A stretch of 64,000 nt of DNA, from assembly GCF_900101105.1 (NCBI RefSeq), contig NZ_FNGA01000001.1:186001-250000 (forward strand), written 5' to 3'. The stretch comes from Maridesulfovibrio ferrireducens (GTDB lineage Bacteria > Desulfobacterota > Desulfovibrionia > Desulfovibrionales > Desulfovibrionaceae). Numbering within the stretch: position 1 is the first letter of the stretch; each line of letters starts with the position of its first letter. The notes beneath the pieces were generated by a model. The model saw only the letters and a list, made by a program, of their open reading frames with translations. It searched no databases and had not been told where the DNA came from. Below are positions 1-8,942 of this stretch, one piece after another. The translations under genes and the position numbers were made by a program.

Positions 1-244
1 GGACAAATGGAAAAGCTTCGGCTTTGCGGTAAAAGAAGTAGACGGGCATAATGTTAAAGAACTTGAACAAACATTTACAGCACTTCCCTTTCAACAGGAC
101 AAACCTTCAGCCATAATTTGCCACACGGTGAAAGGTAAAGGAATTCCGTTTGCTGAAGGGAATCCTGCATGGCATCATAAAACAAAAATGTCTGCGGAAG
201 AACATGAGCAGATGATTAAATGTATCGAGGATTATGATGCGTAA
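1..244 (+). CDS. Transketolase N-terminal subunit (3' end only)
   Basis: The frame is open from base 2 and ends at TAA 242-244, giving the last 80 residues of a protein that starts outside the window. The peptide contains the transketolase-type stretch AIICHTVKGKGIPF followed by HHKTKMSAEEHEQ, typical of the end of the thiamine-diphosphate domain in split transketolases. Together with the next gene, whose start codon overlaps this stop, it would form the two halves of a transketolase acting on ketose/aldose phosphates or a modified sugar. The location beside sugar-modifying genes suggests a pathway-specific enzyme rather than the pentose-phosphate one; that is inference. Confidence 0.85.
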   Translation, partial: DKWKSFGFAVKEVDGHNVKELEQTFTALPFQQDKPSAIICHTVKGKGIPFAEGNPAWHHKTKMSAEEHEQMIKCIEDYDA

Positions 245-1160
245 AGCTTGTCTGGAGCAGGTCTACGAGCTTGCAAAAAAAGATAAACGGGTTGTCTTTA
301 TCGGCTCTGACCTCGGGGCGGGAACTCTGTGTCATTTTCAAGAAGAAATGCCGGATCGCTTTTTTATGGAAGGCATAGCCGAAGGACACGCTGTCGGCAT
401 GGCAAGCGGCATGGCCCACGAAGGCAAAATTGTTTACATCAATACAATCCAGAGCTTTCTGACTCGCCGCTGCTATGAACAAATTGTTCTTGATGCCTGT
501 CTGCACAACTTAAACGTAAGATTTATCGGAAACGGCGGCGGGCTGGTTTATGCCCCGCTAGGTCCGACTCATTGGGCCACCGAAGATCTGTCCATTTTAA
601 GGGTCATCCCCAATCTGACTATCCTGTCTCCGGCTGACGCTGAGGAAATGGTAAGAATCATGCCTCACACACTCAGCCATCCGGGCCCCATTTTTATCAG
701 ACTCGGCAAAGGATATGACCCCATCGTTACCAAAGAGAAGTCATTTAAAGTAGGTAAAGCCTACAGCTACGGGGAAGGTAAAGATGTACTGCTTGTCGGG
801 TGCGGAGTGACGTTGGGAGTGATGCAAAAGGCAGGAGAAATGCTAGCAAAAGAAGGCATTGAAGCCTCAATTCTTCACACGCCCACAGTTAAACCTCTTG
901 ATGCTGAAATGATTATTTCCAAAGCCCGCAACACTTCATGTGTCATCAGTGTAGAAGAAAATACAATACTCGGCGGACTAGGCGGTGCTGTTGCTGAAAT
1001 TCTTGCGGAAGCATGCCTTGATAAACCTCTAAGGTTTAAACGTATCGGGTTGCCGGACACTTTTTCTGCTCATTATGGTTCGCAGCTTGAACATTTTGCT
1101 CACATAGGAATCACTGCGGAAAATATTTTATGCGAAGCGCAAAAACTGCTCCGAAAATAA
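234..1160 (+). CDS. Transketolase C-terminal subunit
   Basis: This 308-residue protein has the pyrimidine-binding domain in its first 160 residues (GMASGMAHEGK; LGPTHWATEDLSILR, with the His of the GPTH motif) and the transketolase C-terminal domain after about residue 185 (KDVLLVGCGVTLGVM, then ILHTPTVKPLD). It matches the family length for split transketolases. The start overlaps the end of the N-subunit gene; two in-frame ATGs lie at 234 and 237. Such overlap is normal for translationally coupled subunits. It probably transfers two-carbon units onto a sugar used in the adjacent glycan-modification genes; the substrate cannot be read from sequence. Confidence 0.85.
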   Translation: MMRKACLEQVYELAKKDKRVVFIGSDLGAGTLCHFQEEMPDRFFMEGIAEGHAVGMASGMAHEGKIVYINTIQSFLTRRCYEQIVLDACLHNLNVRFIGNGGGLVYAPLGPTHWATEDLSILRVIPNLTILSPADAEEMVRIMPHTLSHPGPIFIRLGKGYDPIVTKEKSFKVGKAYSYGEGKDVLLVGCGVTLGVMQKAGEMLAKEGIEASILHTPTVKPLDAEMIISKARNTSCVISVEENTILGGLGGAVAEILAEACLDKPLRFKRIGLPDTFSAHYGSQLEHFAHIGITAENILCEAQKLLRK

Positions 1161-1187
1161 CATCGGCATAACTAAAAAGAATCCACA

Positions 1188-1835
1188 ATGAAGAACAAAA
1201 ACAAACAGGCAGATAAGCAGATCAGATTGTCTCCGCACATGGCCTACAATCTGAAAAAAGATCCCAAAAGACTTGCTTTTGTGCTGGCTCGCTATGCCTT
1301 TGCCGCCCAAATGACAGATAATTGCGAAAGCATTCTTGAACTGGGTTGCAGTGAAGGGGTCGGCGCACCGATGCTTCATAAAGGGACAAAAAAATATTTA
1401 GGGTTGGATCTCGATGCACCTGCAATTGAAGCCGCTGAAAAGAACTTTTCAACTGATAATGTACGCTTTGAAAACACAAATTTTTTAGGCCTTCAAGAAA
1501 GCATTTTCGATGCCGTCGTCAGTCTGGATGTAATAGAGCACATTCTCCACGGCAAAGATGAAGACGCATTCTTTAAAACCATCAGTGATAACATCCATGC
1601 TGACGGTGTATGCGTGATAGGCACTCCCAATGAAACGAGCACTCCTTACGCATCCCCTGAAAGTCAAAAGGGACACGTTAATATGTTTGATGCCAACCGG
1701 CTCAAATCAACAGTTGAAAAACATTTCAAAACAGTGCTCATTTTTTCAATGAATGATGAAGTTGTCCACACAGGCTACTACCCTATGTCCCATTATCTTT
1801 TTGCTGTGGGTTGTAACAAGATAGAGCAAGGATGA
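1188..1835 (+). CDS. Class I SAM-dependent methyltransferase
   Basis: A 215-residue protein with a seven-strand methyltransferase fold. Motif I is ILELGCSEGVGAPML (residues about 46-60), followed by the acidic end of strand 2 (YLGLDLD) and the post-II motif FDAVVSLDVIEHI, which is typical of the Methyltransf_11/23 type. These bind S-adenosylmethionine; the acceptor is unknown. It sits in a tight same-strand run and its stop overlaps the next gene by four bases. Context suggests methylation of a sugar or glycan intermediate. Confidence 0.75.
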   Translation: MKNKNKQADKQIRLSPHMAYNLKKDPKRLAFVLARYAFAAQMTDNCESILELGCSEGVGAPMLHKGTKKYLGLDLDAPAIEAAEKNFSTDNVRFENTNFLGLQESIFDAVVSLDVIEHILHGKDEDAFFKTISDNIHADGVCVIGTPNETSTPYASPESQKGHVNMFDANRLKSTVEKHFKTVLIFSMNDEVVHTGYYPMSHYLFAVGCNKIEQG

Positions 1836-2446
1836 ATATGACTGATCAAAAAGCAAACAATCCGGAAGAAAGCTGGAAAGAAATGATTGAGGAATTCGGG
1901 GATGATCACTCCCCTCTCGGTCCTAAGCTTTCCAAAGCTTTTACTGAGGATTCATATTCTCTTATGTGGCATATTTCATGGTTCAAATTTGCAGGCAAAA
2001 TGATTGGCGAGAAAGGTAAAACGCTTGTCTTTGATCCACTTGAAGGACTTGGAGCATGGACTGTTGCCTGCGAAACTAAAGATGTTATCGCGGTCCTTCC
2101 CGTCATTGATTCATACGAAAAAATACGGGCTGATTGGCCTTCCGAAAATATTATTTTTGAAAAAAATGCGGAGATACTGCTTTCCGCTGACAAACTTTTC
2201 GCCGGAGTGGTCTGCTTTGACATTACCGAACACAAAAGCAGGACAGAATGGGATTCGTTTTTTGAGGACGGTTCCCGTATTGTTGTTGACGGAGGAATAG
2301 TGATAGCAGGAGGAAGAGGCGACGGACTTGCACAAATTTTGAAAGAAACTGCTTCTGCAAATTTTAAACATGTATTCATGTTCGGGCAGGGACAGTCTCA
2401 TCCTTGCATATCTCCCGCCGATGCAGTGATTGTTTTGGCCTGTTAA
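1832..2446 (+). CDS. Methyltransferase-like protein with degenerate SAM site
   Basis: A 204-residue protein that I do not recognise as a named family. It has an alternating strand/helix pattern resembling a methyltransferase: VFDPLEGLGAWTVAC sits where motif I would be, then a strand ending VLPVID and a later FAGVVCFDITEHKS that mirrors a post-II motif ending in a D-x-x-E-H. The glycine-rich loop is altered (no GxGxG). It starts inside the previous gene and is followed by two further methyltransferases. It may be a non-catalytic partner of a neighbouring methyltransferase or a diverged enzyme. Confidence 0.55.
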   Translation: MNMTDQKANNPEESWKEMIEEFGDDHSPLGPKLSKAFTEDSYSLMWHISWFKFAGKMIGEKGKTLVFDPLEGLGAWTVACETKDVIAVLPVIDSYEKIRADWPSENIIFEKNAEILLSADKLFAGVVCFDITEHKSRTEWDSFFEDGSRIVVDGGIVIAGGRGDGLAQILKETASANFKHVFMFGQGQSHPCISPADAVIVLAC

Positions 2447-2466
2447 TTACAAAAGATAGGATACGC

Positions 2467-3126
2467 ATGGGCAAACTGCTAAATTTAATTACTCCGGTTC
2501 ACACCGGCACACACCGCGAATATCTGCCGCGTATGGTGGACGATAAAGTCGGTTGCATGCTCAAAGCCAAAGAGTATGAACTTGACTACTGGGACGGCAG
2601 CCGTCGTTTCGGATACGGTGGTTACAGTTATATGGAGGGACGCTGGACTCCAATGGCTCAGGGGCTAATTGATACTTATTCGCTCAAAAAAGGAGCGAAA
2701 ATTTTAGACGTGGGATGCGGCAAAGCCTTCCTGCTCTATGAATTACATAAGCTGGGCATGGATGTGCACGGTTTTGATATTTCACAACATGGACTAAGCG
2801 GAGCTCCAGAAGCAATCAGGAACAGACTTTTCACTCATAGAGCTGAATCTGCCTATCCATTTAAAGACAATAATTTTGATCTGGTTATTTCAATAAATTC
2901 ATTACATAATCTTCAAATTTTTGATCTTAAAAAAGCACTCAAAGAAATGGAGAGAGTTGGAAAGAATAAGTATGTATGCGTTGAAAGTTACAGAAATGAA
3001 CAGGAACTATTCAATCTCCAATGCTGGGCTCTGACCTGTGAATCTTTTTTCGACAAACAGGAATGGGAATGGCTTTTTAAAGAATTTAATTACGCAGGCG
3101 ATTACGAATTCATATATTTTGAATAA
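2467..3126 (+). CDS. Class I SAM-dependent methyltransferase
   Basis: About 219 residues from ATG 2467. The frame stays open upstream to a TTG at 2404, but that would overlap the previous gene, and the ATG has a plausible AGGAT upstream. Motif I is ILDVGCGKAFLLYEL, strand 2 ends in VHGFDIS, and the post-II region is NFDLVISINSLHNL. A canonical SAM-binding methyltransferase; the residue EYELDYWDGSRRFGYGGY near the start is a distinctive aromatic segment that may form the acceptor pocket. Same-strand placement between another methyltransferase-like gene and a radical SAM gene suggests a shared modification pathway. Confidence 0.75.
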   Translation: MGKLLNLITPVHTGTHREYLPRMVDDKVGCMLKAKEYELDYWDGSRRFGYGGYSYMEGRWTPMAQGLIDTYSLKKGAKILDVGCGKAFLLYELHKLGMDVHGFDISQHGLSGAPEAIRNRLFTHRAESAYPFKDNNFDLVISINSLHNLQIFDLKKALKEMERVGKNKYVCVESYRNEQELFNLQCWALTCESFFDKQEWEWLFKEFNYAGDYEFIYFE

Positions 3127-3146
3127 TTTTTATATAAGGATATTTC

Positions 3147-4214
3147 ATGCAGCTCTACACGAACCTCAAGATATTTCACTATCAGGACAAGCTGGATTCT
3201 CTCCCCCGCGAAGCTGAAGAATCAACAGCCCCTATCCACATACGCATTAAACCGACCAACACCTGTAATCACAACTGTTCCTACTGCGCCTATAGGGCTT
3301 CTGACATGCAGCTTGGAAAAGATATGGTTATCAAGGATAAGATACCTGCGGAAAAAATGGCTGAAATCGTAGAAGACATCATTGAAATGGGAGTTAAAGC
3401 TGTAACATTCAGCGGTGGCGGAGAGCCTTTTTGCTACCCTCACCTTGCCGAGACCGCACTAGCTCTTGCGGACGGAAACGTCAGTATTGCGGCTCTGACC
3501 AATGGCAGCCTGCTGACAGGTGAACCTGCCGAGATATTTGCACATAAAGGAACATGGATACGGATTTCCATGGACGGCTGGGATGGCCCCAGTTATGCAA
3601 AATATAGAAGTGTACCTGAGGATGAATTCAATAAGGTTTTGAAAAATATCGAAAATTTCAAAGCGCTAAAAGGCAAATGCTTTCTCGGTGCCAATTTCAT
3701 CATTAACAAAGACAATGCTGATCATGTTTTTGAAATGGGACAAAGATTGAAAGATCTAGGCGTCGACAGTTTAAAATTTTCGCCTTGCATCGTAAGCAAT
3801 TCCGGCAAAGAAAATAATGATTACCATGATCCTATTTTTGATAAAATTAAAGAGCAGACTCAACGGGTGGTTGCAGATCTTTCAGATGCAAACTTTGAGA
3901 TTTTCGACTCGTACCATCGGTCAGAAGTCTTTTTTAATAAAGAATACAATTGGTGTCCTTACCAGCAAATGCAACCAATCATTGCCGCCGACCAAAGAAT
4001 ATATTCCTGCCACGACAAAGCATATAATTTAGATAGCGGAGTTCTTGGATCGATTAAGGATCAACGCTTTAAAGAGTTTTGGTTTAATGATCGAGAAAAG
4101 TTTTTCAGCATAGACCCCAGCCGGGACTGCAACCATCATTGTGTTGCAAACAGCAAAAACATGCTGATTCATGAATACCTGGAAGCCGCTCCTGATCATC
4201 TGGCTTTTGTATAA
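3147..4214 (+). CDS. Radical SAM protein with C-terminal cysteine region
   Basis: A 355-residue radical SAM enzyme. The cluster motif C-x3-C-x2-C is at C40, C44, C47 (NTCNHNCSYC), and the SAM-binding GGGEP is at FSGGGEPF. The C-terminal third carries NWCPYQQMQPIIAADQ, IYSCHDKAYN and DCNHHC, a SPASM/twitch-like set of cysteines for one auxiliary iron-sulfur cluster. A ribosome site AAGGATATTTC precedes the ATG. Proteins of this shape in glycan loci catalyse dehydration, epimerisation or other C-H chemistry on sugars or amino acids; the substrate here is not inferable. Confidence 0.8.
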   Translation: MQLYTNLKIFHYQDKLDSLPREAEESTAPIHIRIKPTNTCNHNCSYCAYRASDMQLGKDMVIKDKIPAEKMAEIVEDIIEMGVKAVTFSGGGEPFCYPHLAETALALADGNVSIAALTNGSLLTGEPAEIFAHKGTWIRISMDGWDGPSYAKYRSVPEDEFNKVLKNIENFKALKGKCFLGANFIINKDNADHVFEMGQRLKDLGVDSLKFSPCIVSNSGKENNDYHDPIFDKIKEQTQRVVADLSDANFEIFDSYHRSEVFFNKEYNWCPYQQMQPIIAADQRIYSCHDKAYNLDSGVLGSIKDQRFKEFWFNDREKFFSIDPSRDCNHHCVANSKNMLIHEYLEAAPDHLAFV

Positions 4215-4232
4215 TTAAAGAGCGGAGTTTTG

Positions 4233-5084
4233 ATGAAAATTCTTGTTATCGGAGATGGAACTCTCGGGAAAAGTCTGGCAAAAGAGTCGGTAAAACGGGG
4301 CCACTCCGTTTTCACAACTTCACGTAAAGATTCAAGCTGCCTTTCTCTCGACCTGTCTCGCGAAGTGGATGTAACCACTCTCCCGGAAACAGAATGGGCC
4401 ATTATTGCTGCGGCAGTATCCGGCTTTGAGTCATGCGAAAAAGATCAAAAAGCTTACACTGTAAACGTTACAAACACCATTAATCTCACCCATGATTTGA
4501 TGCAACGAGGAACAAAAATTCTTTTTCCGTCAAGTACTGCTGTTTTCAACGGAGAAGAACCTTTTTATACCCCAACTGCGCATCCTTCCCCGCAAACTGA
4601 ATATGGACGGCAAAAGGCTGAAGTAGAACGATTCTTGAATAAAAATAGCGGCAAAGCTTTGGTTGTAAGGTACACAAAAATCCTGACTACCGAATCTGGA
4701 ATACTTTATAACTGGCTAAACTCGTTTCAAAAACAAGAAGAAATTACGGCCTTCACCGATTTATCTCTTGCTCCGGTCCTGATCGGAGACGCGGCTTTTG
4801 CGACATGTAGACTTATGGAAGAAAATAAAACAGGTGTTTATCACTGCTCGTCATCTGAAGAAATCAGCTATTACGATTTGGCGCAAAGGCTTTGCAAACA
4901 CTATGGCTTTGATAAAAGACTCATTAAAGAAGCCACGTGTAAAAGCAATAAGAACATGTATTGTCCTCCTTTTTCTTCTTTGAATGCGACAGAAACAGAA
5001 AATATTATCAACTGGAAATTCCCCAAAACCCCGAAACTGATTCAAAAATTATTACCACCTAAAAACTCAAAGGCGAAGCTGTGA
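4233..5084 (+). CDS. RmlD/NAD-dependent epimerase-like sugar reductase
   Basis: About 283 residues from ATG 4233, with GCGGAG upstream (a TTG one codon earlier is also in frame). The N-terminus KILVIGDGTLGKSLAKE is a Rossmann NAD(P)-binding motif, and the extended-SDR catalytic pair appears as TEYGRQKAEVE (Y-x3-K). The pattern FPSSTAVFNG precedes it. Resembles dTDP-4-dehydrorhamnose reductase (RmlD) and related sugar-nucleotide or sugar-phosphate reductases. The stop overlaps the start of the following methyltransferase (GTGA). It probably reduces a keto-sugar made in this pathway. Confidence 0.7.
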   Translation: MKILVIGDGTLGKSLAKESVKRGHSVFTTSRKDSSCLSLDLSREVDVTTLPETEWAIIAAAVSGFESCEKDQKAYTVNVTNTINLTHDLMQRGTKILFPSSTAVFNGEEPFYTPTAHPSPQTEYGRQKAEVERFLNKNSGKALVVRYTKILTTESGILYNWLNSFQKQEEITAFTDLSLAPVLIGDAAFATCRLMEENKTGVYHCSSSEEISYYDLAQRLCKHYGFDKRLIKEATCKSNKNMYCPPFSSLNATETENIINWKFPKTPKLIQKLLPPKNSKAKL

Positions 5085-6208
5085 GACATTGTTTAATATG
5101 CGGAAACTCTGAACTGCATATATTCGAAAACCTTATTCCTTTTCACGGAATAACATCCGATTGCAAACCATGGCCGAGAGCCGGACAATTTATGGTGTGC
5201 AATTCATGCGGACACCCTCAAAAAGATATTTCTGAGCAATGGCTGGCTGACATAAATGAAATATATTCCAAATATGAAATGTACCCGTTAAGTGAGGGGA
5301 GTGAACCTCTCCTGTTTTCCGACACCGGCACTCCCACCCCCAGAAGCAGAGTTCTACTGGAAAATTTTCTCTCAACGTTTCCTTTAAACCAATCAGGAAA
5401 ACTACTCGATATAGGGTGTGGCAACGGATCTTTATTAAAACAATTTCATAAATTAAAACCGCATTGGAACCTTTACGGACATGAGCAATCCGGCAGACAG
5501 GAAGACATACTTTCCTTGGATGGAGTAGAAGGATATTACTCCGGTGAGCTGGATAGCATTTCAAATCAATTTAATGTGATTATAATGACTTATGTAATTG
5601 AACATCTTATCAACCCAATTGAAATTTTAAAAAAGATACAACATCTGCTGCTTCCGGGCGGACTCTTTGTGGTGCAAACCTCATATTTTAATGACAACCC
5701 TTTTGACTTGATGGTTTGCGATCACTGTTCCCACTTTACGCCTGAAACTCTTGCTGTTGCAGCCCAAAAATCAGGTTTCTCCATAAAGCATGTAACTGAT
5801 CAATGGATAGCAAAAGAAATAGGTTTCGTTGCTCAAGCAGGAACAGACAAAGAAATATCAATTGATGCAGATAAAACTAAAACGAATCTGGACAACGGTC
5901 TGCTATGGCTGCAAAAACTTGCGGAAGATTCAAAACACAAAGCCAATGATAAGGTCGTGGGCATATTCGGAACAGCGGTAGCAGGAACATGGCTTGCCGC
6001 GTCTCTTGAGGGAAAGGCTGCTTTTTTTGTCGACGAAAACCCGACTCAACATGGAAAATTTCACATGAAAATTCCTATTATTTCCCCTGAAAAAGTTCCC
6101 GCAGGCGCAGCAGTCATAATGGGCTTTCTGCCAAACCTTGCATGCAAAATTGCCGCCCGCTTGAGCATACAATATCCTGAAATAGAATTTATCATACCCA
6201 ATTCATAA
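5081..6208 (+). CDS. Zinc-ribbon C-methyltransferase-like protein
   Basis: A 375-residue protein with the layout of sugar C-methyltransferases: an N-terminal zinc-type site (C4-x2-C7 and C40-x2-C43), a central SAM domain (LLDIGCGNGSLLKQF, post-II FNVIIMTYVIEHLINP) and a C-terminal Rossmann-like domain (VGIFGTAVAGTWLAA, then FFVDENP and a final hydrophobic MGFLPNLA). The start is GTG at 5081, overlapping the previous stop. Known relatives add a methyl group to a keto-sugar nucleotide carbon; here a branched-chain or methylated sugar is a reasonable guess given the adjacent split transketolase. Confidence 0.7.
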   Translation: MRHCLICGNSELHIFENLIPFHGITSDCKPWPRAGQFMVCNSCGHPQKDISEQWLADINEIYSKYEMYPLSEGSEPLLFSDTGTPTPRSRVLLENFLSTFPLNQSGKLLDIGCGNGSLLKQFHKLKPHWNLYGHEQSGRQEDILSLDGVEGYYSGELDSISNQFNVIIMTYVIEHLINPIEILKKIQHLLLPGGLFVVQTSYFNDNPFDLMVCDHCSHFTPETLAVAAQKSGFSIKHVTDQWIAKEIGFVAQAGTDKEISIDADKTKTNLDNGLLWLQKLAEDSKHKANDKVVGIFGTAVAGTWLAASLEGKAAFFVDENPTQHGKFHMKIPIISPEKVPAGAAVIMGFLPNLACKIAARLSIQYPEIEFIIPNS

Positions 6209-6274
6209 GCTTTTTATTGCCGTTCACATTGATATTTAACCTGTTTAACGTTTTTATTCTCATTCGGAGAGAAA

Positions 6275-8860
6275 ATGAAAAATACAGAAATACTGGATAA
6301 AGCCTCTATTCTTCTTACTGAAAAAAAATTTCTGGATGCTGAAATATTAGCTAAAAGAGTTCTTAAGTCCGACACTAACAATACCAGCGCTCTAAAAATT
6401 CTGACCAATATAGCTTTACAGTGCGGAGCCCCCTCCCTTGCTACTTGTTTTTTTGAAAAGTATTCGGCTTTAGCTGAGCCGGATTTAGATTTTTCAAATA
6501 ATCTGGCTGAGACCTATGCCATCCTGGGACAACATGAAAAAGCAAAAAAAATGTTTTACAAAGCATTTTCTTCGACCCCTGAGAATGAAACAATCCGCAA
6601 GCAATACTTCCAACACGGATACAATTCCGCCGACTTTGATATATTCCCTTATGAAGATTTCAGACTCAATCCTGATGAGCCTCTAAATAAACCTGATAAA
6701 ATTTATTTCCATGCGATAATTGTTGTGTGGGGCGAAGAATTTACTTCCTGCTTTATGAACTCCATATTGCCAACCCAACTCGGTGCCGGAAATATCGATG
6801 CCCTGAATACAGATTCGAGATCGCTGTACATTATCTACACAACCCCTAAGGATGCTAAATATATTAAATCTTCTCCAACTTTTACTAAGCTTAAAGAAAC
6901 CATAGACGTTCGCATTTATTCAATAGATTTGTGCTACACAGACAAAAAAAACAAGCATGAAATGATGATTCTTTGCCATAAACACTCTGTCCGCAAAGCT
7001 CACCTAGCCGGAGCTCGTTTAGTTTTTCTGGCTCCTGATGCAGTTTTTTCTGGGTCAACATTTAAAAAAATTTATCAGAAAGCTTCAGAAGGATATAATG
7101 CGGTCATGATAGGGACAATGCGGGTCAGTAAAGAAGACTTTTTGCCTGCTCTGAATAATATTTTTTTGTCTGACGACAAGCTCGAAGTTTCTATCAAAGA
7201 AAGAGATTTAGTTGAAATGGCTCTTGATCGTTGGCATCCTGACACAAAAAGTTGTTTTATTGATGCGGAAAAGTTCAGTGGATGGCCATCTCAACTTTTC
7301 TGGGAAGTCCCAGGTGAAGGGGTCGTTGCTCACAATTTTCACCTGCACCCATTAATGGTATATCCTATTAAATTGCAGGCTTTTAAAGGAACAGTTGATG
7401 ATGATTGCGTTCAAAAGATATGCGGAGATTTCAATGACATTTATATTGTACAGGATTCCGATGAAATGGTCGGCTTTGATTTGAGCAAGTGCGAAACGAG
7501 AATTATTCAAACAGACGCAAAGGTTGAGATGAGTTCTCTTTTGGGATGGATAAAGGATTATACTGATGAATTCCATCGGAAATATGTAACACATGAAATT
7601 TATTTTCACTGTAATCAGATAAGTGAAAAATGGAATGAAATCAGCCGGAAAGCAGAAGCTACCATCAGCTCTCTTCTTGCATACCCCGAGAATGAAAAAA
7701 GTCATTGTTTTTCTGAAATTCTTACTGACCATGACTTAAAATACCCGGCTCCAGTTCTTGATACTGTTTGTTTTCAGCTCACCTCTAAAGGTACTAAGGA
7801 CATGGACGAATTAATGGTTCGTCAAATCGTTGATTATATTAAAAACACAGGTGTTAAACACTCTACTCTTGGTTTCTACGGTGAAATGCTGAACCGTAAA
7901 GGGTGGACTAAGTATGCACAGGAACTTCTGGATCAAGGAGTTAAGTTACATATCTGTTCAAATTTTAATATGAAATTAACGGATGAAGAGCACCTCATTT
8001 TAAGCCAATTCGATCACATCCAATTGAGTATTGATACTGCTGACGAAAAAACACTTAAAGAAATTCGCCCCCCTGCCAGCCTTAAAACCATGCTTTTAAA
8101 CATGCATAAAATTAGTGCCGCAGCTCTTAAAAATGGCCGGAAACAGCCAATAATTCAATGGTGCTGCACCCTTGTTGATGAAGTTGTTTCACAATTAGGA
8201 GACTTGGTAAATATGGCGAATTCTAATAATGTAACGGAAATACAGCTCAACGAATTAGGCTATTTCGATGAACATAATTTGCCTGTAAACAGTATTTTTG
8301 CATTGAAAGATGACCATTTCCTTAAAGCTGTAGAACAGGTCAACGCCGCTCGCAAACTTGCAGAAGAAAACAATATTTCACTTAATCTCATAGCAAATTG
8401 GGACCAGATGGTTGAAAGCAAGATAGCCATTGAGCAAGCGAAATCTGAGTTCGATGTCGACATTGATATAGCCGTAAAACCTGTTGAACTCGGATCACCG
8501 ATGCAAAACATTCAGGGCGTTGGAAGATTTTATGAACAGAAAGCGACAATCCCCGGACTGGGAGAAACAAGAGAGTGTATGTATCCGTGGAACTCTGCTT
8601 ACATAATGCCCGACGGAGATTTATACTCTTGTTGTATACGTGGTAAATCAATGGGCAAGATAGGGCCTGACAATTCTATAAGTGAAGTAATGCATAATGC
8701 AGAATACTATGATTTGCGAAAACAACTGATAACCGGAAATATTACCGATCCGGTGTGCCTGCGTTGCCCGGCGACAGCTGTTGTTCCTGTAAGAAGACTT
8801 AAATATCTGGTTGCAAATTTAATCCGCAGAAGCAAAAAGTCACAAAGAGCTCACAAATAG
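6275..8860 (+). CDS. TPR protein with degenerate radical SAM and SPASM domains
   Basis: An 861-residue multidomain protein. Residues 1-110 are helical TPR-like repeats (ILDKASILLTEKKFLDAEIL; NNLAETYAILGQHEKAKKM). Residues about 145-400 form a mixed alpha/beta region beginning KIYFHAIIVVWG that resembles a glycosyltransferase-type fold but has no motif I can name. Residues about 490-760 follow a radical SAM barrel pattern (LGFYGEML; IQLSIDTADEKTL), but the position expected for C-x3-C-x2-C holds only C499 (VCFQLTSKG). The end is SPASM-like: C768, then SCC and VCLRCP. An iron-sulfur cluster may be kept at the SPASM part while radical chemistry is lost. It closes the glycan-related run. Confidence 0.65.
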   Translation: MKNTEILDKASILLTEKKFLDAEILAKRVLKSDTNNTSALKILTNIALQCGAPSLATCFFEKYSALAEPDLDFSNNLAETYAILGQHEKAKKMFYKAFSSTPENETIRKQYFQHGYNSADFDIFPYEDFRLNPDEPLNKPDKIYFHAIIVVWGEEFTSCFMNSILPTQLGAGNIDALNTDSRSLYIIYTTPKDAKYIKSSPTFTKLKETIDVRIYSIDLCYTDKKNKHEMMILCHKHSVRKAHLAGARLVFLAPDAVFSGSTFKKIYQKASEGYNAVMIGTMRVSKEDFLPALNNIFLSDDKLEVSIKERDLVEMALDRWHPDTKSCFIDAEKFSGWPSQLFWEVPGEGVVAHNFHLHPLMVYPIKLQAFKGTVDDDCVQKICGDFNDIYIVQDSDEMVGFDLSKCETRIIQTDAKVEMSSLLGWIKDYTDEFHRKYVTHEIYFHCNQISEKWNEISRKAEATISSLLAYPENEKSHCFSEILTDHDLKYPAPVLDTVCFQLTSKGTKDMDELMVRQIVDYIKNTGVKHSTLGFYGEMLNRKGWTKYAQELLDQGVKLHICSNFNMKLTDEEHLILSQFDHIQLSIDTADEKTLKEIRPPASLKTMLLNMHKISAAALKNGRKQPIIQWCCTLVDEVVSQLGDLVNMANSNNVTEIQLNELGYFDEHNLPVNSIFALKDDHFLKAVEQVNAARKLAEENNISLNLIANWDQMVESKIAIEQAKSEFDVDIDIAVKPVELGSPMQNIQGVGRFYEQKATIPGLGETRECMYPWNSAYIMPDGDLYSCCIRGKSMGKIGPDNSISEVMHNAEYYDLRKQLITGNITDPVCLRCPATAVVPVRRLKYLVANLIRRSKKSQRAHK

Positions 8861-8883
8861 ACCATAAAACAAATAAAAGCCTT

Positions 8884-8910
8884 AAGACCTTGGCTCCCGC
8901 CAAAGGTCTT
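8884..8910 (-). terminator. Hairpin between convergent genes
   Basis: An imperfect inverted repeat AAGACCTTGG / CCAAAGGTCTT (one bulge) lies between the ends of the 6275-8860 and 8943-9326 genes. Read on the minus strand it is followed within a few bases by a T-rich run (GGCTTTTATTTGTTTT), so it most likely ends the minus-strand transcript. On the plus strand the T tract is weak. Confidence 0.55.
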
Positions 8911-8942
8911 CCAACCCGAAAAGTCTATTTTTCAATAATTGA

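Noticed and set aside
1906-2379. 157-residue minus-strand open frame inside the methyltransferase-like gene
   Set aside because: Serine/proline-rich composition typical of an antisense shadow, no ribosome site, and it is fully covered by a better supported plus-strand gene.
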